64,000 nucleotides of DNA from Alistipes sp. (GTDB lineage Bacteria > Bacteroidota > Bacteroidia > Bacteroidales > Rikenellaceae). The stretch spans positions 1 through 64,000 of the forward strand of contig JAHHQL010000006.1 in assembly GCA_020026415.1 (NCBI GenBank), written 5' to 3'. Position numbers and translations under genes: made by a program. Shown here piece by piece: positions 35,365-44,974 of the stretch (the first letter of the stretch is position 1; each line of letters starts with the position of its first letter). The notes under the pieces are model-generated. The model searched no databases and was not told where the DNA came from. It worked only from the letters and a program-made list of their open reading frames with translations.

Positions 35365-37096
35365 AATCCGTCACTCGTTGCTCACGGCTGCACTTGCAGC
35401 CGTGGCAATCGTGACAACCCTCTCCTCGTGTCAGGATGTCGATGATACCATCGGCTCCAACCTCATTCCCGAAAATCAGCAGATGAGAGCCGGTTACATC
35501 GTTCTCCCGAAGGCGGAGGAGGTGAAGCCGGATTACCCCATGCCCAAAAACTACCTCGAAACGCGTCTCTATCAGACCGATTCGATCCCCTCGGCGAACA
35601 TCTCGTCGGGTTACATGGGCGTGATGTTCAACGACACGCTGGGCACCCGTACGGCGGGCTTTCTTTCGCAGTACGTTTCCTACTACCGCATTGATTCGGG
35701 CTACTTCGGCTACCGCCCCATTTTCGACTCGGCGCAACTCAAGATCTCGATCAACAGTTTCGGCAAGGATACCACTTCGGTGCAGGAGTTCGAGGTGTAT
35801 GAAATCACCACCAACGACTACCTCACCCAAAAACCCGTTTCGGCAGGCAAAACCGAACGCGACACCACATTCTACATCGGATTCAATCCCGAAAAAGTCC
35901 CCTATCTGGGCAACCGCTCGATCTTGAGCGACAAGCCGCTGTTCACGTTCAAGTTCGGCGGCGAGAACAGCGCCAAGAAAGAGGCCGTCACGCTGACCCC
36001 CACCGAGGCAGGTTATGCGTTTGTGCGCCGTCTGATGCTGCTTGAGGGTAAATACAAGGGCGATTATTCCATTTACGATGCGAAAAACCTCGACAAGTTC
36101 CTCGAAGAGTTCAAGGGTCTTTACATCAAACCCAAGAGCGACCCGATGGCACTCGGAAGCGGTTCGACACGCGGCACAATCTTCGGCACGGCACTCAAAT
36201 CGTCGGGGCTTGCGATCTTCGGCCGTAACCGCCAGCCGGACGATCCCGCGCTGATCAAGGATACGCTCGGTCTGTCGTTCAACTTCATTGATCCCTATCA
36301 GACCAAACACGGCAACGTATCGGTCAATGCCATTACCCACGACTATTCGACCGCCACTGCCACCGAGGCGCACATCGACCTGAACAAGGCACGCGAACCG
36401 AAACCCGGCCAGATAGACGAGCGTCCCGAAGTGACACGCATCATGGTCGAGGGTCTGGGCGGCATCATCACCGAGATTTCGCTCGGCGAGGAGTTCTTCA
36501 AGGAGTTGGAATACACCATCGAACAGGAGAACAAGAAAGCCGGACAGGAGTTCCGTGCTCTGGCATTCAATCAGGCGATCATGACGATCTACTTTCCCGA
36601 CGGCAAATACAACTGGCAGGAGATCGACACTCCGAACGCAGGGAAACTGATCGACCAGATGAATTCGGCTCCCGCCCGTCTGGGTATGTACACCACCTAC
36701 AAGGGACTGACGGGTATTCCCGACTACGATTTCGTACTCGAACAACAATACAACTACACGCTGGCCTACGACGGCTACATCAACCGCAGCCACGGCTGCT
36801 ATGCGATGAACGTGACGGGCTTCGTGCAGGATGCGTGGAACAATTACCTCGACCAGAAAGAAAAAGCCGGATTCCCGCGTGATGCCTCGTGGAGTGCGAT
36901 CAACGCAACGGGCGACGGATGGTCGAAAATCAAATGGACGGAGATCAAGAACCGGTCGATTTTCCTCGGCCCAGAAGCCTACGATCTGTTCACCTCTTCG
37001 TTCACCATATTACAAGGTCAGACGCGCTCCCAAGACGGCTCGTTGCGCAACACAGCACCCGTCCGACTGGAGATGGCCTACAACTTAATCAAGTAA
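35348..37096 (+). CDS. DUF4270 family lipoprotein
   Basis: 582 residues. Lipoprotein signal (VAIVTTLSSCQD, lipid Cys 28), then the DUF4270 region, mostly beta-type sequence (TIGSNLIPENQQM, TRTAGFLSQYVSYYRID). Presumably outer-membrane or surface located; function unknown. The start ATG at 35348 lies inside the GT5-like gene and gives the signal peptide; the overlap of 17 bases suggests translational coupling. Ends at a terminator before topA. Confidence 0.9.
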   Translation: MKPFNKIRHSLLTAALAAVAIVTTLSSCQDVDDTIGSNLIPENQQMRAGYIVLPKAEEVKPDYPMPKNYLETRLYQTDSIPSANISSGYMGVMFNDTLGTRTAGFLSQYVSYYRIDSGYFGYRPIFDSAQLKISINSFGKDTTSVQEFEVYEITTNDYLTQKPVSAGKTERDTTFYIGFNPEKVPYLGNRSILSDKPLFTFKFGGENSAKKEAVTLTPTEAGYAFVRRLMLLEGKYKGDYSIYDAKNLDKFLEEFKGLYIKPKSDPMALGSGSTRGTIFGTALKSSGLAIFGRNRQPDDPALIKDTLGLSFNFIDPYQTKHGNVSVNAITHDYSTATATEAHIDLNKAREPKPGQIDERPEVTRIMVEGLGGIITEISLGEEFFKELEYTIEQENKKAGQEFRALAFNQAIMTIYFPDGKYNWQEIDTPNAGKLIDQMNSAPARLGMYTTYKGLTGIPDYDFVLEQQYNYTLAYDGYINRSHGCYAMNVTGFVQDAWNNYLDQKEKAGFPRDASWSAINATGDGWSKIKWTEIKNRSIFLGPEAYDLFTSSFTILQGQTRSQDGSLRNTAPVRLEMAYNLIK

Positions 37097-37115
37097 CGAT
37101 TAAGAAAGCACACGG

Positions 37116-37142
37116 AACCTAAGATCAATACTCTTAGGTTTT
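37116..37142 (+). terminator. terminator after the DUF4270 gene
   Basis: AACCTAAG pairs with CTTAGGTT, nine-base loop, short T-run. Confidence 0.65.
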
Positions 37143-37178
37143 CGTATTTCTGAAAAGACAAGATACAAGATAAACGCT

Positions 37179-39476
37179 ATGCAGGAAAATTTAGTGATTG
37201 TCGAGTCTCCGGCCAAAGCAAAAACCATCGAGAAGTTCCTCGGTAAGGACTACATCGTGAAGTCGAGCTTCGGACACATCAGAGACCTTTCGAAAAAAGA
37301 TCTTGGAATCCACATCGACGACGGATTCCAACCCATATACGAAATTCCGAGCGACAAAAAGAAAGTCGTGGACGAACTCTCGAAACTCTCGAAATCCAAA
37401 ACCGTATGGCTGGCTTCCGATGAGGACCGCGAAGGAGAGGCCATCGCATGGCACCTGACCGAAGTGTTGGGTCTCCCGGTCGATAACACGAAACGCATCG
37501 TGTTCCACGAAATCACGAAGCACGCCATTCTGGAGGCCATCGAGCATCCGAGAACCGTCAATATGGATCTGGTCAATGCCCAGCAGGCACGCCGCATCCT
37601 CGACCGACTGGTCGGCTTCGAACTTTCGCCCGTATTGTGGAAGAAGGTGCGCCCGCAGTTGTCGGCAGGCCGAGTGCAGTCGGTTGCCGTCCGCCTTTTG
37701 GTGGAGCGCGAACGCGAGATCATCGCCTTCAACACGACGTCGTTCTACCGCATCGTGGGTCAGTTCTACCCCGCCGATGCGCCCGAAAAGACACTCTTCA
37801 AGGCCGAACTCTCGATGCGTTTCGACAACCGCGAAGCCGCCGAGAAATTCCTCGGCGAGTGCATCGGTGCCGAGTATGCCGTATCGAAATCCGAGGAGAA
37901 ACCCGCACAGCGTTATCCCGCTCCCCCGTTCACGACCTCGACCCTGCAACAGGAGGCCGGCCGGAAATTGGGTATGAGCGTATCGCAGACGATGTCCGTG
38001 GCACAGCACCTCTACGAGCAGGGTTTGATCACCTACATGCGTACCGACTCGGTAAACCTTTCGGAGCAGGCTCTGGCGCAGTGCAAGGAGGAAGTCACGA
38101 AACTCTACGGCGAGAAATATTCGCGCCGTTTCCACTATAAGACCAAGACCAAAGGCGCACAGGAGGCACACGAGGCCATCCGTCCGTCCTACATCGACCG
38201 CCGCGAAATCGAAGGCACCGCCACCGAGAAGCGTCTCTACGACCTGATCTGGAAACGTACGGTTGCCTCGCAGATGGTTCCCGCCGAGTTGGATCGCACG
38301 ACACTCGTGATCGACATCGTGGGCAAGCCCCAGCAGTTCGTGGCCACGGGTGAGGTGATCCGTTTTGACGGTTTCCTGCGCCTTTACTCCGAATCGACCG
38401 ACGACGACAACGCCCAAGAGGGCAGCGAGGGCATTCTCCCGAAACTGACGGCGGGCGACCGCGTCAAGAACGAGGAGATCACCGCCACGGAGCGTTTCAC
38501 GCAGGCACCGCCGCGCTACAACGAGGCATCGCTCGTAAAACGCATGGAGGAGTTGGGCATCGGACGTCCTTCGACCTACGCCCCCACCATCACGACGATC
38601 ATCAACCGCGGTTATGTCGTCAAGCAGAACCGCGACGGTCAGAAACGCGAATTTGTGCAGATGACCCTCAAGAAGGGTACGGTCACGACACAGATCAAGA
38701 CCGAGAACTACGGCAAGGAGAAAAACCGTCTTTCGCCGACCGACATCGGTATGGTGGTGAACGACTACCTCGAAACGCAGTTCGGCCCGATCATCGACTA
38801 CAACTTCACGGCCAACGTGGAGAAGGAGTTCGACCGCATCGCCGAGGGCGACATCACGTGGAACAAGATGATCTCCGATTTCTATAAGCCTTTCCACAAG
38901 ATGGTCGATACCGCCATCGAGACCCAGACCGAGAAGAGCCATCAGGTGCGCATCTTGGGTAATGATCCCAAGACGGGTCATATCGTCAAGGCACGCATCG
39001 GCCGCTATGGCCCGATGGTCGAGATCGAGGGTAACGAGGGCGAGAAGGGACATTTCGCCTCGCTGAAGAAAGGTCAGCTGATCGAATCCATCACCTTGGA
39101 AGAGGCACTCGGACTGTTTGCCCTGCCGCGTACGCTGGGCGAATTGGACGGTGAGGAGTTGTCGGTGGGCATCGGTCGCTATGGGGCTTATGTGCGCTAC
39201 GGAAAGTCGTTCGCTTCGTTGCAGAAGAGCGACGATCCCTACACGATCACCTACGATCGTGCCGTAGAAGTAGTCCGCGCCCACAAGGCCGCCACACTGG
39301 CCGCCAACACCCCGTTGAAAACCTTCGAGGAAGAACCCGATCTGTTGGTGAAGAACGGTCGTTACGGCCCCTACATCGCCTTCAAAGGCAAGAACTACCG
39401 CATTCCGAAGAGTGCCACACCCGAACAACTCTCGCTCGAAGACTGCCGCAAGATCATTGCCTCGTCAAAGAAATAA
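37179..39476 (+). CDS. topA: DNA topoisomerase I (type IA)
   Basis: 765 residues. TOPRIM domain at the N-terminus (VIVESPAKAKTIEKFLG, WLASDEDREGEAIAWHL), the catalytic Tyr in LITYMRTDSVNLS (about residue 286), and the GIGRPSTYAPTI motif. Instead of zinc fingers, the C-terminus has three glycine-tyrosine repeats (IGRYGPMVEI, IGRYGAYVRYG, NGRYGPYIAFKG) that would form small DNA-contacting modules. Relaxes negatively supercoiled DNA. Own unit after a terminator. Confidence 0.97.
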   Translation: MQENLVIVESPAKAKTIEKFLGKDYIVKSSFGHIRDLSKKDLGIHIDDGFQPIYEIPSDKKKVVDELSKLSKSKTVWLASDEDREGEAIAWHLTEVLGLPVDNTKRIVFHEITKHAILEAIEHPRTVNMDLVNAQQARRILDRLVGFELSPVLWKKVRPQLSAGRVQSVAVRLLVEREREIIAFNTTSFYRIVGQFYPADAPEKTLFKAELSMRFDNREAAEKFLGECIGAEYAVSKSEEKPAQRYPAPPFTTSTLQQEAGRKLGMSVSQTMSVAQHLYEQGLITYMRTDSVNLSEQALAQCKEEVTKLYGEKYSRRFHYKTKTKGAQEAHEAIRPSYIDRREIEGTATEKRLYDLIWKRTVASQMVPAELDRTTLVIDIVGKPQQFVATGEVIRFDGFLRLYSESTDDDNAQEGSEGILPKLTAGDRVKNEEITATERFTQAPPRYNEASLVKRMEELGIGRPSTYAPTITTIINRGYVVKQNRDGQKREFVQMTLKKGTVTTQIKTENYGKEKNRLSPTDIGMVVNDYLETQFGPIIDYNFTANVEKEFDRIAEGDITWNKMISDFYKPFHKMVDTAIETQTEKSHQVRILGNDPKTGHIVKARIGRYGPMVEIEGNEGEKGHFASLKKGQLIESITLEEALGLFALPRTLGELDGEELSVGIGRYGAYVRYGKSFASLQKSDDPYTITYDRAVEVVRAHKAATLAANTPLKTFEEEPDLLVKNGRYGPYIAFKGKNYRIPKSATPEQLSLEDCRKIIASSKK

Positions 39477-39525
39477 ATTTTTACAAGTTTAATATTTATT
39501 CACAAACCCAAAACCATTAATCCAA

Positions 39526-40731
39526 ATGAAAAAATTTTTGACTCTGTTGCTCGCCGTAGCCATGGTAACTTCGGTGGGTGCAAAGAAACCTGCCAAGCAG
39601 GAGCAGCCCGAAGGCTACAAGTTCACGGACAAGATCCTCATCCCGACGACTCCCGTAAAGAACCAACACCGCAGCGGTACGTGCTGGTGCTACTCAACCG
39701 TATCGTTCCTCGAAAACGAACTCCTGAAGCAGGGTTACGGTGAGATTCACCTCTCGGAGATGTTCATCGTACGTCACGCCTACAAGGAGAAAGCCCGCAA
39801 GTACATCCGTATGCACGGCTTCTTGAACTTCGCCGAAGGCGGTGCATCACACGACGTGATCGAAATGATCGACAAATACGGTGTTGTTCCCCAAGAGATC
39901 TACGCCGGTTTCAACTATGGTACCGACAAGGCCGACTTCCACGAATTGTCGCCCGTATTGAAAAACTATCTGGACGGTGTATTGGCAGGTTCGGCTCACG
40001 GTCGTGAACTGACCACGGCATGGGAGCGCGGTTTCGATGCCATCCTCGACGCTTACTTCGGCGAACTTCCCGAAACATTCACTTGGAACGGTAAGGAATA
40101 TACTCCGAAATCTTTTGCCGAGTCGCTGCCTCTGACGATGAGCGATTACATCGACATCACTTCGTTTACGCACCACCCCTTCTACTCGAAGTTCATCATC
40201 GAGTTGCCCGACAACTGGATCTGGGGCGAAGTTTACAACCTGCCGCTCAACGAGATGACACAGGTTGTTGATTACGCACTGGAGAACGGTTACAGCGTAG
40301 CATGGGGTACCGACGTGAGCGAGAAGGGCTTCAGCCGTACCAAGTCGATCGGTATCGTTCCCGATGTGAACCTCGACGGTATGACCGGCACCGAATCGGC
40401 TCGCTGGGGCAATCTGACCAAGGCCGAGAAAGAGGCTATGCTCTACAAGTTCGAGGCTCCCGTCAAGGAGTTGGAGATCAACCAAGAGATGCGTCAGGAA
40501 GCATTCGACAACTTCCTCACGACCGATGACCACGGTATGGTCATCATGGGTACTGCTGTCGATCAGGCCGGCAACAACTACTACAAGGTTCAGAACTCGT
40601 GGGACATCAACAACCCCTACAAAGGTTTCTGGTACTTCTCGAAGCCTTTCTTCGAGTATAAGACCACCTCGATCACCATCAACAAGAACGCTCTTCCCGA
40701 AGAGATTCAGAAGAAACTCGGTCTGAAATAA
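39526..40731 (+). CDS. exported C1-family aminopeptidase (bleomycin hydrolase/PepC-like)
   Basis: 401 residues. A signal peptide (LLLAVAMVTSVGA) comes before a papain-like fold of the C1B type: Cys53 in HRSGTCWCYS, His near 336 in TDDHGMVIMG, Asn near 357 in KVQNSWD. C1B enzymes are usually cytoplasmic hexamers; the secretion signal here points to a periplasmic or surface role in peptide use. Codon use resembles the highly expressed genes of the window. Followed by a strong terminator. Confidence 0.92.
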   Translation: MKKFLTLLLAVAMVTSVGAKKPAKQEQPEGYKFTDKILIPTTPVKNQHRSGTCWCYSTVSFLENELLKQGYGEIHLSEMFIVRHAYKEKARKYIRMHGFLNFAEGGASHDVIEMIDKYGVVPQEIYAGFNYGTDKADFHELSPVLKNYLDGVLAGSAHGRELTTAWERGFDAILDAYFGELPETFTWNGKEYTPKSFAESLPLTMSDYIDITSFTHHPFYSKFIIELPDNWIWGEVYNLPLNEMTQVVDYALENGYSVAWGTDVSEKGFSRTKSIGIVPDVNLDGMTGTESARWGNLTKAEKEAMLYKFEAPVKELEINQEMRQEAFDNFLTTDDHGMVIMGTAVDQAGNNYYKVQNSWDINNPYKGFWYFSKPFFEYKTTSITINKNALPEEIQKKLGLK

Positions 40732-40761
40732 GACCCTGAGCCTTCTTTCGAGGCTCGATTT

Positions 40762-40802
40762 GAGGGGATGCTCCTTTACAGGGAGTTTCCCCTCTTTTTT
40801 TT
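40762..40802 (+). terminator. terminator after the C1-type peptidase
   Basis: GAGGGGA pairs with TCCCCTC around a second inner stem (CTCC/GGAG), followed by eight T. A smaller hairpin lies just upstream. Confidence 0.85.
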
Positions 40803-40921
40803 ATGAGAGGAAAGTTCGTTTTACGCACAACGGTGTCACAAAACGGAAATACAGAACAATGTGTCGCTCATTTCGAAGTGAAACCCCCGTCGAGAGACTT
40901 GGAACTCACTGAAGAAAAATA

Positions 40922-40929
40922 TACCTTTG
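40922..40929 (+). promoter_or_regulatory. -7 element of the Omp85-like gene
   Basis: TACCTTTG, 20 bases before the ATG at 40950. Confidence 0.7.
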
Positions 40930-40949
40930 TCTTATATATGTCCTGATCC

Positions 40950-42362
40950 ATGAAGAAATTCAAACGCATCATACTGCTGCTGTTGCTGGTTGTCCTGTAC
41001 CGCGACGTGTGGGCGCAGAACATCGAAAGCGACGATAAGAAGATCATTCCTCTTGCCGGAGATGTCACCCGCATCGGTCAGGGCAAACGTCACACGAAAA
41101 AATATGCCCATGCGGATTCGCTCGCGGGCGACACGCTTCCCCACAAAGGCTTTTTCCGCAAAATCATCGACTACTACAACCGATCGAACGTCGATCGAAC
41201 GTTTGAAAAGAAGATCGACTGGAGTATCGCTCCGGGTCCGAACTATTCGTCGGATGTGGGCTTCGGCATCGGCTTTCTGTTGGGCGGTCTGTATCGTATG
41301 GACCGCACCGACTCGGTGACTTCGCCCTCCAACATCTCAATCTACGGCAACTTCACGACCCAAAAATTCGTGCTGTTGCGGTTCAGCGGCGACAACATCT
41401 TCAAGAAGAACAAACAACTGATCAGTTATTCGGGTGCATTCGTCTATTTCCCGGGGGCATTCTACGGCGTGGGTTACGATGCCGGAAAGGAGGGTTACGC
41501 CCAAGAACTGACCACCACCAACGCCATCGTGCGTTTTTCATATTGTGCGGCAGTTTACGGACGCTGGTATGCAGGCGTGAGTGCGGGACTGAACTATTCG
41601 GGAACGAGTTACCGCGACTCGAACATCCGCGACCTGCTCGAAAAAATCGATGCAGGCACAATGGAGAGACCTGCGGGCGAATTAGGCGAGATCTACAACA
41701 CATGGAAAAAGGGCGACGGCTCATACGACCCCGACAAACAAGACCCCTTCTCGAATTACATCCGCCACACGGGTGAAGACCCCGATGCCTTCAACGCCAA
41801 TGTGGGTGTGTTCCTCCAATACGATTCGCGCGATATCATGCACAACGCCACCAAGGGTATTTTCCTGAAGGGCGAAGCGAAATGGTATCCCAAATGGCTG
41901 GGCAATACGGGTCGCCACTTCGGTCGTCTGTCGCTCACGTTCGATGCCTACAAGAAATTGTGGAAGGGCGGCGTTCTGGCCTACGATCTGTTTACCGACC
42001 TTACGATCGGCACCCCTTCGTGGCACATGTATTCGAAGATGGGCGGTATGGAGCGTATGCGCGGCTATTACGAAGGCCGTTACCGCGACAAACGCCTCGT
42101 CGAAACCCAACTCGAATTACGCCAGAAAATCTACCATCGTCACGGTATCGTTGGCTGGTTCGGCGTAGGACAGGTTTGGGGCACCCACAAATTCCAATGG
42201 GACAACATGCTTTACAGTTTCGGTTGCGGTTACCGCTTCGAGTTCAAGAAGGGCATGAACATCCGTCTGGACTACGGTTGGGGTATTTACGGCAACCAGA
42301 ATCTGCCGTGGGATCGCAAACGCTCGTCGGCATTCCTCTTCACTGCCTCCGAGGCGTTCTAA
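40950..42362 (+). CDS. outer-membrane protein, Omp85/BamA-like barrel without POTRA
   Basis: 470 residues with a signal peptide (LLLVVLYRDVWAQ). After a charged N-terminal region, the beta-barrel sequence starts near WSIAPGPNYSSDVGFGIG and contains MERMRGYYEGRYRDKRLVETQLELRQKIY, which matches the VRGY-type motif of the Omp85 superfamily. It ends with FTASEAF, an aromatic C-terminal residue as usual for barrels. The sequence before the barrel is too short for several POTRA domains, so a patatin-/surface-antigen-type role rather than BamA is likely. Monocistronic. Confidence 0.83.
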   Translation: MKKFKRIILLLLLVVLYRDVWAQNIESDDKKIIPLAGDVTRIGQGKRHTKKYAHADSLAGDTLPHKGFFRKIIDYYNRSNVDRTFEKKIDWSIAPGPNYSSDVGFGIGFLLGGLYRMDRTDSVTSPSNISIYGNFTTQKFVLLRFSGDNIFKKNKQLISYSGAFVYFPGAFYGVGYDAGKEGYAQELTTTNAIVRFSYCAAVYGRWYAGVSAGLNYSGTSYRDSNIRDLLEKIDAGTMERPAGELGEIYNTWKKGDGSYDPDKQDPFSNYIRHTGEDPDAFNANVGVFLQYDSRDIMHNATKGIFLKGEAKWYPKWLGNTGRHFGRLSLTFDAYKKLWKGGVLAYDLFTDLTIGTPSWHMYSKMGGMERMRGYYEGRYRDKRLVETQLELRQKIYHRHGIVGWFGVGQVWGTHKFQWDNMLYSFGCGYRFEFKKGMNIRLDYGWGIYGNQNLPWDRKRSSAFLFTASEAF

Positions 42363-42387
42363 ACACCACCCCACTACAAAAAAATAG

Positions 42388-42417
42388 AATCCGTACCTTT
42401 TTGTACGGATTTTTTTA
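42388..42417 (+). terminator. terminator after the Omp85-like gene
   Basis: AATCCGTAC pairs with GTACGGATT, followed by T-run. Confidence 0.9.
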
Positions 42418-42423
42418 TAAGCA

Positions 42424-42459
42424 AAAAGAAAGGGCACCCCTTTAGGGAGTGCCCTTTCT
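42424..42459 (-). terminator. terminator of aspS
   Basis: AGAAAGGGCAC pairs with GTGCCCTTTCT; on the minus strand a T-run follows, about 20 bases past the aspS stop. Confidence 0.85.
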
Positions 42460-42478
42460 CGTATTTTAACCGAAGTGT

Positions 42479-44233
42479 TTAGGCTTCGGGCTTGCGCAGT
42501 GCCAGATACAACTCGTCCAACTGCGACTGATCGAGATAACCGGGAGCATCCAGCATCACATCGCGTCCCGCATTGTTCTTCGGGAATGCAATGTAATCGC
42601 GGATCGACTCCGAACCGCCGAACAGCGAGCAGAGACGGTCGAAACCGAATGCCAGACCTCCGTGAGGGGGCGCACCGAACTTGAAGGCGTTCATCAGGAA
42701 GCCGAACTGCTCCTGCGCCTTTTCGGGCGTGAATCCCAGACACTTGAAGATCTGAGCCTGAAGTTGTGCATCGTGAATACGGATCGAACCGCCGCCGACC
42801 TCCGTACCGTTGCAGACAAAGTCGTAAGCATCGGCACGAACGCGTCCCGGATCAGTATCCAGATACTGAATATCCTCCTTTTTGGGCGAGGTGAACGGGT
42901 GGTGCATGGCGTAGAAACGCTGCGTCTCGTCGTCCCACTCGAACATCGGGAAATCAACCACCCACAGCGGAGCGAACTTCTTCGGATCACGCAACCCCTC
43001 CTGATTGCCGACCTCCAGACGAAGGGCGCACAACTGGGTCAGTGCCTTGAACTTCTTGCCGCACAGGATGAATACCATGTCACCCTCCTCGGCACCCGTC
43101 CGCTCGGCAATGGCGCGTACCTCCTCAGGCGTGTAGAACTTGTCGATCGACGATTTGATCTTGTCCTGCTCCAAACGGATCCAGATCAGACCCTTGGCAC
43201 CGACCTGAGGACGTTTTACGAACTCGGTCAGGGCGTCAATCTGTTTGCGGGTATATTTGGCGCAACCCTTGGCGGCGAAACCGACCACGTACTCCGCATC
43301 GTCAAACACGGAGAATCCGTGACCCTTCGCCAGATCCGTCACATCGTGGAACTCCATACCGAAACGCAGGTCGGGTTTGTCCGAACCGTATTTCTCCATG
43401 GCTTCGATCCACGGCATACGTTGCAATTTCTCGGTGAACTCAATGCCCAAAACCGTCTTGAACATGTGTTTTGCCCAACGCTCGAAGATTTCGAGGATGT
43501 CCTCCTGCTCGGCAAACGACAACTCGCAGTCGATCTGTGTAAATTCGGGCTGACGGTCGGCACGCAGATCCTCATCGCGGAAACAACGCACGATCTGGAA
43601 ATAACGGTCGAAACCGGCCACCATCAACAACTGCTTCAGCGTCTGCGGCGACTGGGGCAGCGCATAGAACTGGTTGGGACTCATACGACTCGGCACAACG
43701 AAGTCACGCGCCCCCTCAGGGGTCGAACCCACAAGGAACGGGGTCTCGATTTCGAGGAATCCCTCCTGATCGAGGAAACGGCGGATTTCCTGAGCCATCT
43801 TGTGACGCAGGATCATGTTGCGTTGCAGGGGCGGACGACGAAGATCCAGATAACGATACTTCATTCTCAGATCGTCACCACCATCCGACACCTCCTCGAT
43901 GGTGAAGGGAGGAGTCTGCGCCTCGTTCAAAACGACGATATGCTCCACCGACACCTCGATGTCGCCGGTAGCCATCTTGGGGTTCTTCGACTGACGTTCG
44001 ATCACCTTACCCGTGATCTGAATGACCCACTCGCGTCCGAGTTTCGAAGCGATTGTCCTGACCTCTTCGGCCGAATGTTCCTCGACGACAATTTGGGTGA
44101 TGCCGTAGCGGTCACGAAGGTCGATAAAGGTCATTGCGCCCAGATTACGAACCTTCTGTACCCAGCCGGCAAGCGTGACTGTCTGTCCGATGTGATCCGA
44201 TCTCAGACAGCCGCATGTATGGGTTCTGTACAT
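42479..44233 (-). CDS. aspS: aspartyl-tRNA synthetase
   Basis: 584 residues, bacterial type. N-terminal OB fold (YRTHTCGCLRSDHIGQTVTLAGWV), class II core with motif 2 near FRDEDLRADRQPEFTQID, a GAD insertion domain in the middle, and motif 3 at GLAFGFDRL. Charges tRNA-Asp. Its promoter lies 30 bases upstream and is divergent from that of tadA. Confidence 0.97.
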   Translation of the reverse strand: MYRTHTCGCLRSDHIGQTVTLAGWVQKVRNLGAMTFIDLRDRYGITQIVVEEHSAEEVRTIASKLGREWVIQITGKVIERQSKNPKMATGDIEVSVEHIVVLNEAQTPPFTIEEVSDGGDDLRMKYRYLDLRRPPLQRNMILRHKMAQEIRRFLDQEGFLEIETPFLVGSTPEGARDFVVPSRMSPNQFYALPQSPQTLKQLLMVAGFDRYFQIVRCFRDEDLRADRQPEFTQIDCELSFAEQEDILEIFERWAKHMFKTVLGIEFTEKLQRMPWIEAMEKYGSDKPDLRFGMEFHDVTDLAKGHGFSVFDDAEYVVGFAAKGCAKYTRKQIDALTEFVKRPQVGAKGLIWIRLEQDKIKSSIDKFYTPEEVRAIAERTGAEEGDMVFILCGKKFKALTQLCALRLEVGNQEGLRDPKKFAPLWVVDFPMFEWDDETQRFYAMHHPFTSPKKEDIQYLDTDPGRVRADAYDFVCNGTEVGGGSIRIHDAQLQAQIFKCLGFTPEKAQEQFGFLMNAFKFGAPPHGGLAFGFDRLCSLFGGSESIRDYIAFPKNNAGRDVMLDAPGYLDQSQLDELYLALRKPEA

Positions 44234-44262
44234 AATTGTGTATCTTTAAGTCTTGTAACTTA

Positions 44263-44270
44263 CAAAGATA
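44263..44270 (-). promoter_or_regulatory. -7 element of aspS
   Basis: TATCTTTG on the minus strand, 29 bases before the aspS ATG. Confidence 0.7.
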
Positions 44271-44366
44271 GGAAAAAGGTTTCTTTTCGCGTAACTTTTT
44301 CCGTGGAAAATGACGTTCGGCGGGGAATCCGACTCTTTGCCGGGTCTTTTTCCGGAATCTTTTGCG

Positions 44367-44374
44367 TATCTTTG
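44367..44374 (+). promoter_or_regulatory. -7 element of tadA
   Basis: TATCTTTG, 21 bases before the tadA ATG. Confidence 0.7.
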
Positions 44375-44395
44375 TCCTTATAAAGCGAACAAAAA

Positions 44396-44851
44396 ATGGA
44401 AGAACTCACCCAAACCCGACAGGACGAAAACTTCATGCGTCAGGCATTAAACGAAGCACGTAAAGCGTTTGACAGAGAGGAAGTCCCCATCGGAGCGGTC
44501 GTCGTTTGCGAGGGTCGTGTCATCGGACGCGGACACAACCTCGTCGAGACGCTCTCCGACCCCACGGCACATGCCGAAATGCAAGCTCTGACGGCAGCCG
44601 CCTCGACCCTCGGCGGGAAATACCTCCCCAAATGCACGCTTTACGTCACGGTCGAGCCGTGCATCATGTGTGCAGGGGCAATCGCATGGGCTCAGGTCGG
44701 GCGTGTCGTATGGGGGACGGACGATCCCAAGAAGGGCTATCATACCTACTCCGATCATGTGCTCCATCCCAAGACCCTCGTCGCACAGGGCATTCTCGAA
44801 GAGGAATGCCGAAAGTTGATGACCGAGTTTTTTCAGACTTTACGACGATAA
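44396..44851 (+). CDS. tadA: tRNA-specific adenosine deaminase TadA
   Basis: 151 residues, cytidine-deaminase fold. Zinc and proton-shuttle residues are HAE at 59-61 and PCIMC at 88-92. Length and the C-terminal helix agree with TadA, which makes inosine at the wobble position of tRNA-Arg(ACG); a guanine deaminase-like nucleoside enzyme is a less likely alternative. Own promoter; a terminator-like hairpin lies 46 bases downstream. Confidence 0.92.
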   Translation: MEELTQTRQDENFMRQALNEARKAFDREEVPIGAVVVCEGRVIGRGHNLVETLSDPTAHAEMQALTAAASTLGGKYLPKCTLYVTVEPCIMCAGAIAWAQVGRVVWGTDDPKKGYHTYSDHVLHPKTLVAQGILEEECRKLMTEFFQTLRR

Positions 44852-44876
44852 ATTTGGCAGTCGGGGAAAAAAAACG

Positions 44877-44884
44877 TAAATTTG
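44877..44884 (+). promoter_or_regulatory. -7-like element upstream of the TPR gene
   Basis: TAAATTTG; a second copy of the same octamer lies at 44849-44856 across the tadA stop. No other TAnnTTTG lies nearer the TPR gene, so the transcript would include the hairpin at 44898-44925. Confidence 0.5.
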
Positions 44885-44897
44885 CCTTTGATAGACT

Positions 44898-44930
44898 CAT
44901 ACATTCCGATATGTCGGGATGTATGTTTTT
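44898..44930 (+). terminator. hairpin with T-run: tadA terminator or leader attenuator
   Basis: CATACATTCCGA pairs with TCGGGATGTATG (one non-Watson-Crick pair), TATG loop, five T. It lies between the promoter-like octamers and the TPR gene. Confidence 0.65.
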
Positions 44931-44974
44931 CCTAAAAAAAATCAAGTTACAATTAATACAAAACGAACACTGAA

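Noticed and set aside
37191..39428. 745-codon open frame antisense to topA
   Set aside because: It mirrors the codon bias of topA, has no domain, and the sense frame is a certain gene. Similar long antisense frames over aspS, pnp, mnmE and the OstA-like gene were dismissed for the same reason.
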